Translations under genes and position numbers: made by a program
Assembly (NCBI GenBank): GCA_963693285.1
Contig: OY848930.1
Coordinates: 3,348,001 to 3,412,000 of the forward strand
DNA: 64,000 nt
Direction of reading: 5' to 3'
From: Xestospongia muta
Lineage: Eukaryota > Porifera > Demospongiae > Haplosclerida > Petrosiidae
In this document: piece by piece, positions 13,055 through 25,090 of the stretch
Layout: each line of letters starts with the position of its first letter
Position numbering within the stretch: position 1 is the first letter of the stretch
Notes under the pieces: generated by a model
The model's input: only the letters and a program-made list of their open reading frames with translations
What the model was told of the DNA's origin: nothing
The model's database searches: none

Positions 13055-13287
13055 ATGAAGATGACAAGAAATGCTACAATACATATGTCCTGATGGCTGA
13101 GGCATATCTGTTTTAATGTTTGTAAGGATCTCCACGTTGTTGCAATCTTCTATGATTGTCCTGGAATCTTTCATCTCATTATGCTATTAAAGTAGTCCTT
13201 AAACAAGATGACTATTTTGTCCTTATAAATTCTTAGAAACTACTGATCATTATGGTTATTCTCCTTTACTTAGAATCAAAGCATACA
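13055..13287 (+). repeat. 3' flank of the multi-TM family (copy at 13 kb)
   Basis: Matches the flanks at 53620-53860 and 57190-57430, including the AAATGC(T)ACAATACATATGTCC and GTCCTGATG(G)CTGAGGCAT blocks and ATGGTTATTCTCCTTTACTTAG. It contains a decaying frame reading DTYVLMAEA-like residues, here interrupted by stops. It ends abruptly at about 13287, where SRCR coding sequence begins, marking a rearrangement junction. Confidence 0.8.
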
Positions 13288-16200
13288 TGTATGGTGGGTA
13301 GTTCAACAGAGTATGAAGGTAGATTAGAAGTCTGTATCAATGGAGTGTGGGGCACAGTATGTGATAATGGTTGGGGAAATAGTGATGCTACTGTTGTCTG
13401 CAAACAACTAGGATATGCTTACACTGGATGTAAGATAAAACTATTTTAACATCTGCTTTAATGTCATCCTACATCACAGATGGCCTAGCTCAAATTAATT
13501 CTTACTATGGTGCTGGTAGTGGTCAAATCTGGCTTGATGATGTAGCCTGTACTTCATCTAATACTAAACTTTTACATTGTTTTAGTAGTCCTATTGGATC
13601 TCATAGTTGTAATCACTCTGATGAAGTTGGTGTCAAATGTGAAGGTACAACTTTAAAACAGAGATATTGTCATAGTTATATTTTCTGCTAGCTCCATGTG
13701 CTAATGGAGATCTTCGTCTTGTTGGTGGTAATCTTGACAATGAAGGAAGAGTAGAGATATGTATTAGAAATGTTTGGGGCACAATTTGTGATAATTACTG
13801 GGACAATATGGATGCTCAAGTAGTTTGTGGTAGACTTGGATATCCAAAAACAGGTATTTTAAATACAATAATTACTTAGCAATCTATATTTCGTTTACTC
13901 CAGGTGCAGTTGTATTCTCTTATGCCACATTTGGTTATGGTATTGATAGTATTCACCTTGATAATGTACATTGTAGTGGATCAGAGACCAGTTTACTAAA
14001 CTGCACTTATTATAGCATTGCTGACTGTAGTCATAGTGAGGATGCTGAAGTAAGATGTCAAGGTATATATTAATTATATTGTCTGTTCTTTGATACTAAA
14101 GTTAATTCCACTGTGAACTGTACTTATGGTGATGTGAGATTGGTGGGTGGTTCAACAGAATATGAAGGTAGATATAAATGTTTTATATGTCTTTGTAGTT
14201 AAAATATTTACTTAAATCACTGAAAATAAAGCATTATATTTTGCTTATGAATCTATCAAAGTATGACAGTTGTCTGTTTAAAAACATTACTTAGTTTTAG
14301 TCTAAGTGTCCATTTTTAGTGGAAATTACCTCTGTTTGATAAAGATTGGCTGCATTTTATGTGTTGCCCATGTTAACAGTTTCCTAATGTCATATGTCCA
14401 TATGTAATATCATGAGTACATTTTAATGATGCTTCAAACTTATACCTCTCATGTTCCTCTATTGTTTTCTTTCTTACTAATCTCTCTTTCCACATAGTTC
14501 TCTTCAACAGTATAAGTGATGGTATGGCTAATGTTGGTGTTGCCAACACTCTCTCATTGACTTGTACTGCCGACTTTGAACATCTTCAAAATGGTAACTT
14601 CACTGTTAATTCTATTGGTTGGTATCGCAATGACCAAATACTAACCACCATTCCTGGTCGATATAATATTATTGTGACTTATCTAACATGACAAGAGTGC
14701 TATTATAATGGTTCTCAATATGTATGTAATCATGATGTATTGCATACTATTCAAGTTGTACTTGATTTTGATAATCTCATATTGTCTGATGCTGGAGACT
14801 ATATTTGTATGATCAATATTACTGACTTAAGATGTGATAGAACTATTCTTAATACAGCAACAGAGACCGTCAATGTATTGTGTAAGTGTCCTATATTTAG
14901 TAACACATTAATTGTGTAATGGTGGTTCTATTATAGTAATATATTTAAAATAAACCACACTTCTTTATATTATACTCTTTTTTTTCTAGTCCCTCCAACC
15001 ATAGCTCAACCATCAATGAATGTGACAGTTTTACAAAACTCCAATGCTTCATTCACTTGTGTCCTTAATTCTAATCCAGCTCCTTTAGTCCAGTGGTATT
15101 TTATATCTTCTAATGGCAGCTCTCAACTTATTACATCTGGTGGACAGTATACTGTCTCCAATCTTCTTTCCAGTGGCAATTACAGTTATACTACAACAAT
15201 GTTCATATCAAGTGTTACTTTCCAGAATACAGGAGATTATCAGTGTACTGGTAGTAACTCTGTGGGTGATCCTAGTACCAGTTTGTCCACCTTGACAGTG
15301 TTTGGTAAGATTTATTGGGATAAAGATGTGCAATGGATTTCTCTTCTTCTTTTTAGTTCCTCCAACTATTACTCTAACAGGACCACATGTATCACCTAAT
15401 GGAGGAGAGTTACTTTCTCTCATTTGTACAGTAATTGATAGTTTCCCAGGACTCTCAATAACATGGCTCAAAGGCAATAATTCGTTAGTGTCATCTGGAA
15501 GAATTAAAATTAGTACTTGTACTCCTGCACAAAACCCTATCACACTTCTCTATACAACCACTAGCAATCTAAAGATCCAGCAAATAGTTCTAGGAGATGA
15601 GGGTATATATACATGTTCTACTCCTCCAGTTAACACCATACTTTCCTCAGTCTCCGATTCCTTTAATGTTACAGTACAAAGTAAGTCAATAGTCTAGTTA
15701 CCAAGGACACAGCAATGATTCCAATGTAGGGACAGCCCAGATTGTCCATTGAAATATAAACGCTGAATATCTCTGCCAATGGGAGTTGCATCATCCCTAC
15801 ATGATAGCACAGACATACCATGAAAGAATGTTAGCTGACAATGAGCATGTAGACCCAAAATGAAATTAATATTTATAATATATAATTGTCCATTCTATCT
15901 TTTGCCTGTGCTATTATGTATCCCTACTGTCTTGAGTGCATGGTTTGTAAAAGACTGACATTAGCCATTCCTATATTTACTCCATTATTTTAGAAAATGT
16001 TTTCAACAGCTCAAGTATAACATATTAGTTGGATAATAAATGTCATTTTTTCTTTTCTTTGTTATTTAGTACCACCTACTGTACAAGCAGTTTCTAACAG
16101 AGTCATTGGATTACTTAATGAATCTGTTACTATTTCATTTGCTATCACTAATGATTTCCCAAAAGTGAAAGTATACAACATACAATGGCAAGTCAAGCCA

Positions 16201-17478
16201 TTGGGTAATGAGACATTTAATTCCATTAACGCTGAGGTTCTTTCTGAAGATCGTCTTTCTCTAACAATCTCCAATGTTCAGTTGAGTAATAGAGGATTGT
16301 ATAAATTGTTAGCACAAAATGAAGCAGGCATTGGTGAAGCAACAATTTTTCTAGATGTATATAGTAAGTCTAAAACAGTAGCATTAATTTGATTTATTCT
16401 CAATGATTTTAGTTACAGCTGCTTTATGGAACAATACTGGAGGGACTGTAATAAAATTAAAAGGACAAAATGTTGTGTTCAACTGTACTGTTGGTCTTCC
16501 ACGACCTGTCATTGTATGGAGGAAAAATGGCCAACTTTTATTGAACACTAATACATTAAAAATTATGTCATCAGATCAAACCAATGGTTTTCGCTCAAAC
16601 ATTATTCCTGAAGTTCTACAACGTACAGGTATGCTAGAAATTACAGACTTGAAAGGAAATGATAATGGTAGCTATTCTTGTCGAGCTGATAATGAAGCTA
16701 ATTTAGGAGTTGTATTAACAACACCATTTACATTACAAGTAATAGAACGTAAGTCATTGGCTGTTCTTGAATATTTATTATTAAAGATTTCTTTAGCTCC
16801 ACCAACCAATTATTGTTTGAGTTCTCCATGTGGTAGAAATGGTAAATGTCATAGTTTGAGTAATGGATATTTATGTGATTGTTATGATGGATACACTGGT
16901 ATCAATTGTGAACAAGGCAAGTTATGAATGATTTCAATATCTAGTTTATTTGTTTCAATACAGTTGTAGTGGTATCAGTTCCACCACAAATTACACAGCC
17001 TCCTAAAAATACTTCAAGGAATCTCTACTCTACTACTAACCTCACATGTAAAGCTACTGGTTCTCCTATTCCTACTATTCTATGGTATAAAGATGATGTG
17101 TTAATTCCCAATGATAATAGTGATTCCTCTGTGTTGTTATTCTCTGAATTGGAATTAACTGATCGAGGATTTTACTACTGTGAAGCTAGGAGTATAATAG
17201 ATGGAAAGATTGTATTTGTAGTGTCATCAAGAGTACTTCTAAATATCATAGGTAGAAAGATTTTATTTTATGATGTCTACTATTTATTTTAATCTAGATG
17301 TTGTTCAGTATGAAGCAAAAATAGAACTACCAGATGATTTTTATGAGAGAAGTAATTTGAGTATATCTGATAGAATCTCTGATCTTATTAACAAGGTAGC
17401 TGATGTGTCACAAATGTTATAATTACTTTATTTATTATTTAGAGTAACAATTATCTTACTGGTAGTCAACTGACCACA
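13270..17478 (+). pseudogene. Truncated SRCR-Ig-EGF receptor ectodomain (plus-strand copy)
   Basis: Exons: SRCR 1 (to about 13433 and 13480-13644), SRCR 2 (13692-13853 and 13904-14062), the start of a third SRCR (about 14110-14170, running into stops), Ig (14498-14881, 14990-15304, 15357-15680, 16070-16363, 16413-16748), EGF (16797-16916), Ig (16964-17251) and SEA-like (17298-17395 and 17443 onward). SRCR exons show WGTVCDNGW and EVGVKCE; Ig exons show the Cys...Trp...DxGxYxC pattern. The first Ig exon contains an in-frame TGA (14689-14691). The 5' end is missing at a junction near 13287, and the 3' end is cut near 17478, before HRM, GAIN/GPS or 7TM exons. It may be a pseudogene or a secreted remnant; it was probably an adhesion-GPCR ectodomain. 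Confidence 0.75.
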
Positions 17479-19444
17479 TTTCTCAGCTGACATATTTCTT
17501 TTGCTAAGCCACTGAAATTACAAGCTGCTACATTTCCTTTAGACCACTCAGCACCTCTAGTAAAGTCTCCTCCACAATATCTATAAGCTTGTAATATTTG
17601 TCCTCCTGAACTGCCATTTCCACAAGGACACCTGACTATAGCTTCTCCTCCAATATTAGTTTCAGGCCAGAAAAGGATAAGTTCAAGATCTTGATTGCCA
17701 GAATGTGATAGTATGATAGTTTTGTCAGGAGGACAGCCATCTTATAAACACAAAAACTCAAACATAAAATAAAATATGTTTTACCAAATCTGTCTACTTC
17801 AGCTACTGAAATATTGACAGTAAGTTGTTTGCCTAGCATAGCCATTTGATGTTGTACTCCATCCTTGAGCTCTTCAGAAGCTCCACTCTTTGTTACCAAA
17901 GTAATAACAATAGGAATAGTATGGACTTGTGCAGTATAACTAAATTTTACTGAAAAAATTTATAGAAAACAAATAGATGTACTAACTTCAAGTTATCACT
18001 ATTCAAAATTTGAATGAAGAAAAATGAGGTATTTGAGGCATTGATCAGTTGACTACCAGTAAGATAATTGTTAGTCTAAATAATAAATAAAGTAATTATA
18101 ACATTTGTGACACATCAGTTACCTCGTTAATAAGATCAGAGATCCTATCAGATATACTCAAATTACTTCTCTCATAAAAGTCGTCTGGTAGTTCTATTTT
18201 AGCTTCATACTGAACAACATCTGGATTAAAATAAATAGTAGACACCATAAAATAAAATCTTTCATACCTGTGATATTCTGAAGTACTTTTGAAGACACTA
18301 CAATTACAATTTTTCCATCTATTGTACTCCTAGCTTCACAGTAGTAAAATCCTCGATCAGTTAATTCCAATTCAGAGAATAATAACACAGAGGGATCAAT
18401 ATTGTCATTGGGAATTAACACATCATCTTTATACCATAGAATAGTAGGAATAGGAGAACCAGTAGCTTTACATGTGAGGTTAGTAGTGGAGTAGAGATTT
18501 CCTGAAGTATTTTTAGGAGGCTGTGTGATTTGTGGTGGAACTGATACCACTACAACTGTATTGAAACAAATAAACTAGATATTGAATTCATTTATAACTT
18601 GCCTTGTTCACAATTGATACCAGTGTATCCATCACAACAATCACATAAATATCCATTACTCAAACTTTGACATTTACCATTTCTACCACATGGAGAACTC
18701 AAACAATAATTGGTTGGTGGAGCTAAAGAAATCTTTAATAATAAATATTCAAGAACAGCCAATGACTTACGTTCTATTACTTGTAATGTAAATGGTGTTG
18801 TTAATACAACTCCTAAATTAGCTTCATTATCAGCTCGACAAGAATAGCTACCATTATCATTTCCTTTCAAGTCTGTAATTTCTAGCATACCTGTACGTTG
18901 TAGAACTTCAGGAATAATGTTTGAGCGAAAACCATTGGTTTGATCTGATGACATAATTTTTAATGTATTAGTGTTCAATAAAAGTTGGCCATTTTTCCTC
19001 CATACAATGACAAGTCTTGGAAGACCATCAGCAGTACAGTTAAACATAACATTTTGTCCTTTTAATTTTATTACAGTCCCTCCAGTATTGTTCCATAAAG
19101 CAGCTGTAACTAAAATTGTCAAGAATATATCAAATTAAAGCTACAGTTTTAGACTTACCATATACATCGAGAACAATAGTTGCTTCACCAATGCCTGCTT
19201 CATTTTGTGCTGACATTTTATATATTCCTCTAGTACTCAACTGAACATTGGAGATTGTTAGATAAAGATTAGATGAAGTAGAGTTAATAAGAATAAATGT
19301 CTCATTACCCAATGGCTTGACTTGCCATTGTATGTTATATACTTTCACTTTTGGGAAATCATTAGTGATAGTAAATGAAATAGTAAAAGATTCATGAAGT
19401 AATCCAATGACTCTGTTAGACATTGGTCGTACAGTAGGTGGTAC
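16070..19444. repeat. Large inverted duplication (arms 16070-17478 / 18047-19444)
   Basis: The plus-strand exons Ig-Ig-EGF-Ig-SEA at 16070-17478 are almost the same, including introns, as the minus-strand exons at 19444-18047. The spacer (about 17479-18046) holds the remaining SEA-like and HRM exons of the minus copy. The turnover point is near 17478-17490: the plus copy stops inside a SEA-like exon right after GTAGTCAACTGA, and the minus copy leaves homology with copy B right after its HRM exon. Arm length is about 1.4 kb. Confidence 0.85.
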
Positions 19445-21751
19445 TAAATAACAAAGAAAAGAAAATTGATATAATTTATAACAAATAATAACATTGTTTG
19501 TATAACAAAGCTTTAGACTTACTTAAAATGGATACCCTTCCAGATGAGATGATGGATTTAACTTCAACTAATTCATTACTTACATTACAGTGATATATTC
19601 CTGAGTCGTTATGAGAAACATGACTCAATCTGAGGTAGCTTGTAACTTGATGAACTGTCACATTTTCATTAATAATAGTAATGCCAGGGGAAGATGAAGA
19701 TATGTGTTCATTATTCTTTCTCCATGTTACACTAGGTCTAGGAACACCACAAGCAGTGCAGTTGATACTCATGTTACTACCAAGAATGCCAAACGTCTTA
19801 GTTGATAGAATATTAATAAAAAATGGAGGTACTGTTAAATAGAATTGATAAATTTTATGCATTTAAAGTGTAAAGTTACCTTGAACTTTTAACTCAATTG
19901 TGCCACTCACAGGTCTGTATACATTAGATGCAGTACAGTGATAACCTCCAGCATCATTAAGCTCTACATTCAGTATTGTTAAGACTCCATTTGTTATAAT
20001 ATACTTAACAGTATCATTTGTTATGTTACCATCACTAAATTCCCAGTGTATATTAGGAGGAGGGTTACCACTAGCACCACAGTTTAAAACAGCAGTGCTA
20101 CCATTCATTACTGCTAGCAATGGGTTCGGGTTAATAGTAAGATCTTTAAAACAAAAATAATAAACAAACAAGCATAATAAATATTACCAATTGATGGTGA
20201 TGGAGATGGAGTTATAACTATAAAGAAAAGAAACAGCATTAAATTTAAAAAATGGTTTCTTTATACCTTCATATCCATAGGGAATCATGTTCAGCCCTCC
20301 AGTATATGCATAGCCAACAAAAAATAATGAACCAAATATCAGTGGACAGAGCCTGGCATTTGGATCTTCATAGTTGACATTGTTAATATTACTTGAAAGA
20401 GAATAACCAGCTAATACATAACCAACTATACTACCGCCATTATCACTATTAATTGTACTCCATGTTTCAGAGCCAAGTGATATACTATTTAATAGTACCT
20501 GGGAAGAATTGAAGTCTGACGAAATAACAGCTAAGTTCATATGTTTTGTAGATGACAAAATATTGATAGCAGGAAATACAGTACTAGTCACATAATGTTG
20601 GAATGGAGGAACAATCACTACAGCAAGATCACTAGGAGCAAAACCTCCAACCAGATTAAAAAGTTGTCCCAAAGAAAACTGTGCTACAAGAATAGGATTA
20701 TTTGCATAAATATAACAAATCTTTCGACCCGAGATCAGTTGTGATGCTGTTGCATCTTCCTGTAGTGATGATATCTCATATTTGATGTTTGATTGACAAG
20801 ATATATTGATGTTAGTATTTTGTTGAGAGCTGACAAACTTCAACAGATAGCCTGATTTTTTAGTAGAGAAAGGACTTACAAGGAAGGAATTACCCCAAGA
20901 TACTGATGGAGGTATTTGCTCACCAAGAAAATCACAAGCAAACGTTCCTGGTGTTGGTGCTTCACCACATGTGTGTCCTGAGTAGACAGCAATTGGTTTG
21001 TTTGAAACAACTTTTGAACCAGTTAGATCATTTGTTGAGTCAATTATAAATGTATGGAGATAGTCCAGTTGAATAGTTACAGAATTTCCACTTGTTATTG
21101 TCGTATTAATACCAGTGGGGCTCAAATCATGAGGAATGGTTATATTATCTGTAGGAGTTATAGTAATAATAGTATCATTGTTGGCAGATACAAGGAGAAG
21201 AGTACTAAATGAATCAACAATATTACTACCAGTGGAAATAGCATAGTAAACATATTTGTTGACAGGATATCCCCAGGTAGGATAACTCTGGTAGACACCT
21301 GCTGTTCGTCTATCACTACCATCACCAGCAACAAAGACTGATATTTTGCTACACAATCCTGTAGACACTATGATACCTTTCTCTCTGTCTGTCCTACTAT
21401 CAACAGTATTACTTACATTCAAATTGACAGTTGTTGATGTATTAGAAATAACTGAACCACTTGATATAGTTCCTGCTAAGTTTTGACTGTAAAATTGACT
21501 GGTTCATTTTCCACAGTAGTAATAATAAGTGAAAGACCCTGCTTTAGTAGAATAGGCAGTGCTCCAATAATATGAGAACTTGCTGATGTACTCCAGCTAT
21601 CTAAGTATGGTGAAAAATGATTTTCATTTTTAAGTTTACTTTAGTCATAAATCTACTTGATTGAGAACATGTTATAAGACAGTATACACACTGTCATTGC
21701 AATGGCTAGACAATTTTAATTTTGAAACTTTAGTTCACCAAGGCATTCATT

Positions 21752-21832
21752 ATAGGTTTTGTATGCATAATAGTCATACAATATAATATATAATATATTC
21801 ATAGGTATGACTATTATGCATACAAAACCTAT
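21752..21832. repeat. Perfect 28-bp inverted repeat with AT loop in copy A intron
   Basis: Arms 21752-21779 and 21805-21832 are exact reverse complements (ATAGGTTTTGTATGCATAAT and the continuation TAGTCATAC), separated by 25 bp of AT-rich sequence; a further few bases outside the arms also pair with one mismatch. Copy B at about 33165-33190 has only one such arm, so the palindrome arose in copy A. Confidence 0.85.
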
Positions 21833-22470
21833 AACGAATATAACAAATATAACGATTATATTATTATGAATATAGTCATATATATAGTAATATAATCTGA
21901 CATTGTAATACCGACTTTCATGGATGACCTTTATAATAATAATATATTTTGGGTCAGTGCTTTGACATGGAGTGCAATATATAATTTTAATACTAATTAA
22001 AAGCTATTGTACAATACGTGCTTAGGAAATATACTACACAATGAAAACATACAAGTACTTCAATACTTAGTGTATACACTAATGTTACTATATAGTAGTC
22101 ATTAAGACTGGGCAGTGGTTACTACTGTTGATGTTATGTTAGGCCACTATCTTCTAATCAATTTATATTCTACTATAGACACAATGTTTTAAGGTTGCTA
22201 TAGTAAAAGCTAAGCATTAAAAATATTAGTGGTTAATGTTAATAGTATTATTGTTATAATGGTAGTAGATAATATACTGTAAGTTATCATTTCTGATTAC
22301 CATAGCTTTTCTAGATATCACATGATCTATGTAGGCTAGTATATGCATTTATTTATAATAATTTTATAAATACTTCCAGGCTGGAAATAGGTCAAGTTAT
22401 GATGTTTTGTTTATCAATAAATATTATGAAAGAATTTATACCTAACAAGATAAAAATAAAATTCTATTAT
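21833..22470 (-). other. Copy A intron, conserved with copy B
   Basis: No exon seen. Large parts (for example 21880-22170) align with 34290-34580 in copy B, so this is shared intron DNA before the IgGFc exon. Copy B carries about 1.05 kb of extra sequence (33200-34280) that copy A lacks. Confidence 0.65.
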
Positions 22471-23858
22471 TGTATTACCTTCAATAAGAGATATAGCATC
22501 TACTTCAACTAATACTTATGTCAAGAATGTAGCACCACCCATTTTTAATATCTATCATTTGTTTACTTATGTGTTAATTGGTATACATTAAGTTATAAAT
22601 AGTTATATTTACCTTCAACTGTTATGAGAATACTCGAGTTCTCATTTGCTGAGTTGGTATAGATTACTTTACGGATATATGTTCCACTGTCAGACTGAGT
22701 CACGTTAGTTATATTCAATAGTAGAGGGCTTGAATTTGAAGTAGTGATAAGAACTCCATTACTATCTAACCACTGATAGGAGTGAACATTACCACTAGCT
22801 TCACATTTAACTAATACATCATTGCCATGTAATACTATCACTGATCCTGATGGTCTTATCACTGGAGGACCTAGTAAAGATATAGTCCAATAACAATACT
22901 TGTCGTGATAACTCAAATTAAGGTTGTGAGAGTATGACTTATTGAATTCCTTGTTGTAGTAGCCATAGTAACACAGACAGCTTACCAGTACAATTAGTAC
23001 CAATATATCCAGTACCACTGCAATTACATGTGTAATTATCAGGAGCAGATAACAATATACATGATCCTCCATTTTGACAAGGCATATCTCGTAGACAGAT
23101 ATCAGTCAGATTACATCCATTACATGCAGCATTAGCAACTTCACTAGGACCACAGGTATAGTTACAGACTATATAGTATAGGATCAATGAATGTATTATA
23201 TATATATATATATATATTATTTTACTTACCACATGTAAAGTTGGTATTAGCACTGGCAACGTAGTTAATTGGACATGATATAGTACACATATTGTCAAGA
23301 TCAAAGAATGGACAACAATCATTAATGGATGATACACAACTTCCTTGTCCTATATGCCTGCAGGTTGCACTACACTCTATTTATAAGTTATTAATAATAT
23401 CAACAATAATATGCTGTTAACTTACCTAAACAATGGTTAGAGTCAGCACCAAGATTTTCAGGTACACAAGTAAAACAGTCAGTTCTCAGCATTGAATTTG
23501 AGGGAGGAGTACTAAAGCCATCATTAGTTACTGCATTCCATGTACCACTTAAACACTGTAACTGAAAATGTTTGTTACTTGAGGTTGTCCATTGCTATAA
23601 GTAAATGTAGCGATAATAGATACTCTACGATAAGTATCTCTAGTTGATCCTTGAGCAAGACAAGTATACTGATGTGATGATACATTAGGAGCATATGATC
23701 CTTCTCCAATCTCAACTATGAGTAGAGGAATCAACTCCCTCTTTATATCATCTACTGTAGGGAGAGGACATTGTCCAGTAGCAAATGGCAGTATTACTAT
23801 CAGTACAGCTGTTAAGAACAGAGATATCTTCATCCTCTTTGTCACTCTGCTTGAATGA

Positions 23859-23985
23859 AAGCACTAAATTTTTAAGTAAAGAACCTCGCTGAAAATTTTT
23901 ATTAGTAAGTATTCAATTATTATTAACTAAACTGCTGATACAGCAAGTAGGTATGGTCACTTGCAAACAGAATATATAATTGCTT
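23859..23985 (-). promoter_or_regulatory. Conserved 5' flank / promoter of GPCR copy A
   Basis: Just upstream of ATG 23833. Shares AAAGAACCTCGCT, an AT-rich tract, CTGATACAG and GGTCACTTGCAAA with the flanks at 24421-24545 and 36292-36425. Conservation in three copies next to start exons suggests promoter/5' UTR, though simple duplication explains it equally well. Confidence 0.45.
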
Positions 23986-24049
23986 ATTAAATTTGATTGC
24001 CTCCCACATAAATATACATAAAATATTTATACAATTAAACAGTCATTTC

Positions 24050-24416
24050 TCAGCATTGGATTTTCAGGTACACAAGCAAAACAATCTCTTCTTTCCATTG
24101 GATTGGAGGGAGAGTACCAAAACCATCATTAGTTCTTGCATTCCATGTACCACTTGAACATTGTAACTGAAAGTGTTGTGTTACTTGACCAGTATATGTA
24201 GCTATAATGGATACTCTATGATAAGTATCTCTAGTTGTTCCTGGAGCAAGGCAAGTATGCTGATGTGATAATGCAACTACAAGTAGATCAATCACCTCCC
24301 TCTCTATACCATCTACTGTAGAGAGAGGACTTGATGATTGTCCAGTACCTAATGGCAGTATTACTATCAGTACAACTGTTAAGAGTAGAGGTATCTTCAT
24401 CACTCTGCTTGAATGA
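24050..24416 (-). pseudogene. Extra copy of the GPCR signal-peptide / first Cys exon
   Basis: Minus strand, apparent ATG near 24400: MKIPLLLTVVLIVILPLGTG signal sequence, then HQHTCLAPGTTRDTYHRVS and QHFQLQCSSGTWNARTNDG, parallel to exon 1 of copies A and B. A 1-bp deletion just after the DGFGT codons shifts the frame relative to copy B and ends the protein early. The next exons do not follow, since the following DNA is another promoter-plus-exon copy (23833 downward). It is therefore a duplicated, broken 5' end. Confidence 0.75.
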
Positions 24417-24420
24417 AAAG

Positions 24421-24545
24421 CACTCAAGTTTTAAGTAAAGAACCTCGCTAAAAACGTTATTTTTTATTATATTAATAATTCATAATAACTAAATTGCTGA
24501 TATAGCCAGTAGGTTGGTCACTTGCAAAAGATTATATAATTGCTT
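24421..24545 (-). promoter_or_regulatory. Conserved 5' flank / promoter, extra exon-1 copy
   Basis: Second copy of the block upstream of the start exon at about 24400, including AAAGAACCTCGCT and TTGGTCACTTGCAAAAGA. Further upstream (24580-24780) it also matches 36465-36670, showing that a long 5' flank was duplicated along with the exon. Confidence 0.45.
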
Positions 24546-24769
24546 ATTAACTTTGAATTAATACTATAGAATATTGCCTGTCACTTCAAGTCTGAGGGAC
24601 ACCTTTTACTACCAAAAAAGATCATCTATTTTAATTTGACTTTTAGAATTGATGCTGACAATAAGATCACTTTTGGGTAGAACCACTTTTCCCATGACAT
24701 GTCATCATAAGCAATAGTTAGTTTACTTAATGACTCATAATTCTCACAAATTTTGTATCACAACTCTTA

Positions 24770-25090
24770 CACTAGTTTGTAGTTAATCTGTCAGACTGAG
24801 TCGCATTAGTTATATTCGATGGTAGAGGACATGAATTTGAAGTAATGATAATAACTCCATTACTATCTAACCACTGATAGGAGAGAACATTACCACTAGC
24901 TTCACATTTAACTAATAGATTATTGCTATGTAATACTATCACTGATCCTGATGGTGTTATCACTGGAGGACCTAGTACAAAATGATAATCCAGTTATAAT
25001 AATAAAAATAATAATAATACTTGTATTACCTTGTGTTGTTACTAATGTAGACAACAAAGAGAGAACTAAGACGACAACTAAGAGAGACAT
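24770..25090 (-). pseudogene. Signal-peptide exon plus truncated Ig exon
   Basis: Minus strand: ATG at 25090 opens a short exon (25090-25030) MSLLVVVLVLSLLSTLVTTQ, a good signal peptide, with a GTAATA donor. After an AG acceptor, an Ig exon (about 24971-24770) reads ITPSGSVIVLHSNNLLVKCE and YQWLDSNG, the same Ig as at 22.8 and 35.2 kb, but it ends in SDRLTTN and a stop before the second cysteine. The start exon resembles neither exon 1 of copy A nor that of copy B, so this may be the real first exon of a former relative or an alternative 5' end. Confidence 0.6.

Larger units (their letters stand above)
17478..23833 (-). pseudogene. Adhesion-GPCR ectodomain copy A, lacking GAIN/7TM and frameshifted
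   Basis: Minus strand, parallel to copy B. In order: signal-peptide exon (ATG at 23833), Cys-rich exon (about 23380-23231), EGF exon (about 23172-22986), Ig (22871-22612), 30-nt micro-exon (22508-22479), IgGFc-binding-type exon (about 21600-20266), 30-nt micro-exon (20217-20188), Ig (20143-19880), Ig (19832-19527), Ig (19442-19158), Ig (19107-18771), EGF (about 18722-18605), Ig (18553-18267), SEA-like exons (to 17785) and HRM-like exon (17741-17490). It then stops at the inverted-repeat junction, so GAIN, GPS and 7TM are absent. A 1-bp deletion near 23572 shifts exon 1 and another near 21482 shifts the IgGFc exon. One Ig exon present in copy B (30540-30857) is missing, and the Ig at 22.7 kb has Arg for its second Cys. 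Confidence 0.8.

Noticed and set aside
15208..15543. 111-codon minus frame across two Ig exons
   Set aside because: Crosses an intron of the plus-strand gene and has no domain; shadow.
23195..23218. (TA)n tract as a CRISPR-like or regulatory repeat
   Set aside because: Simple dinucleotide repeat inside an intron; no CRISPR array structure exists in the window.
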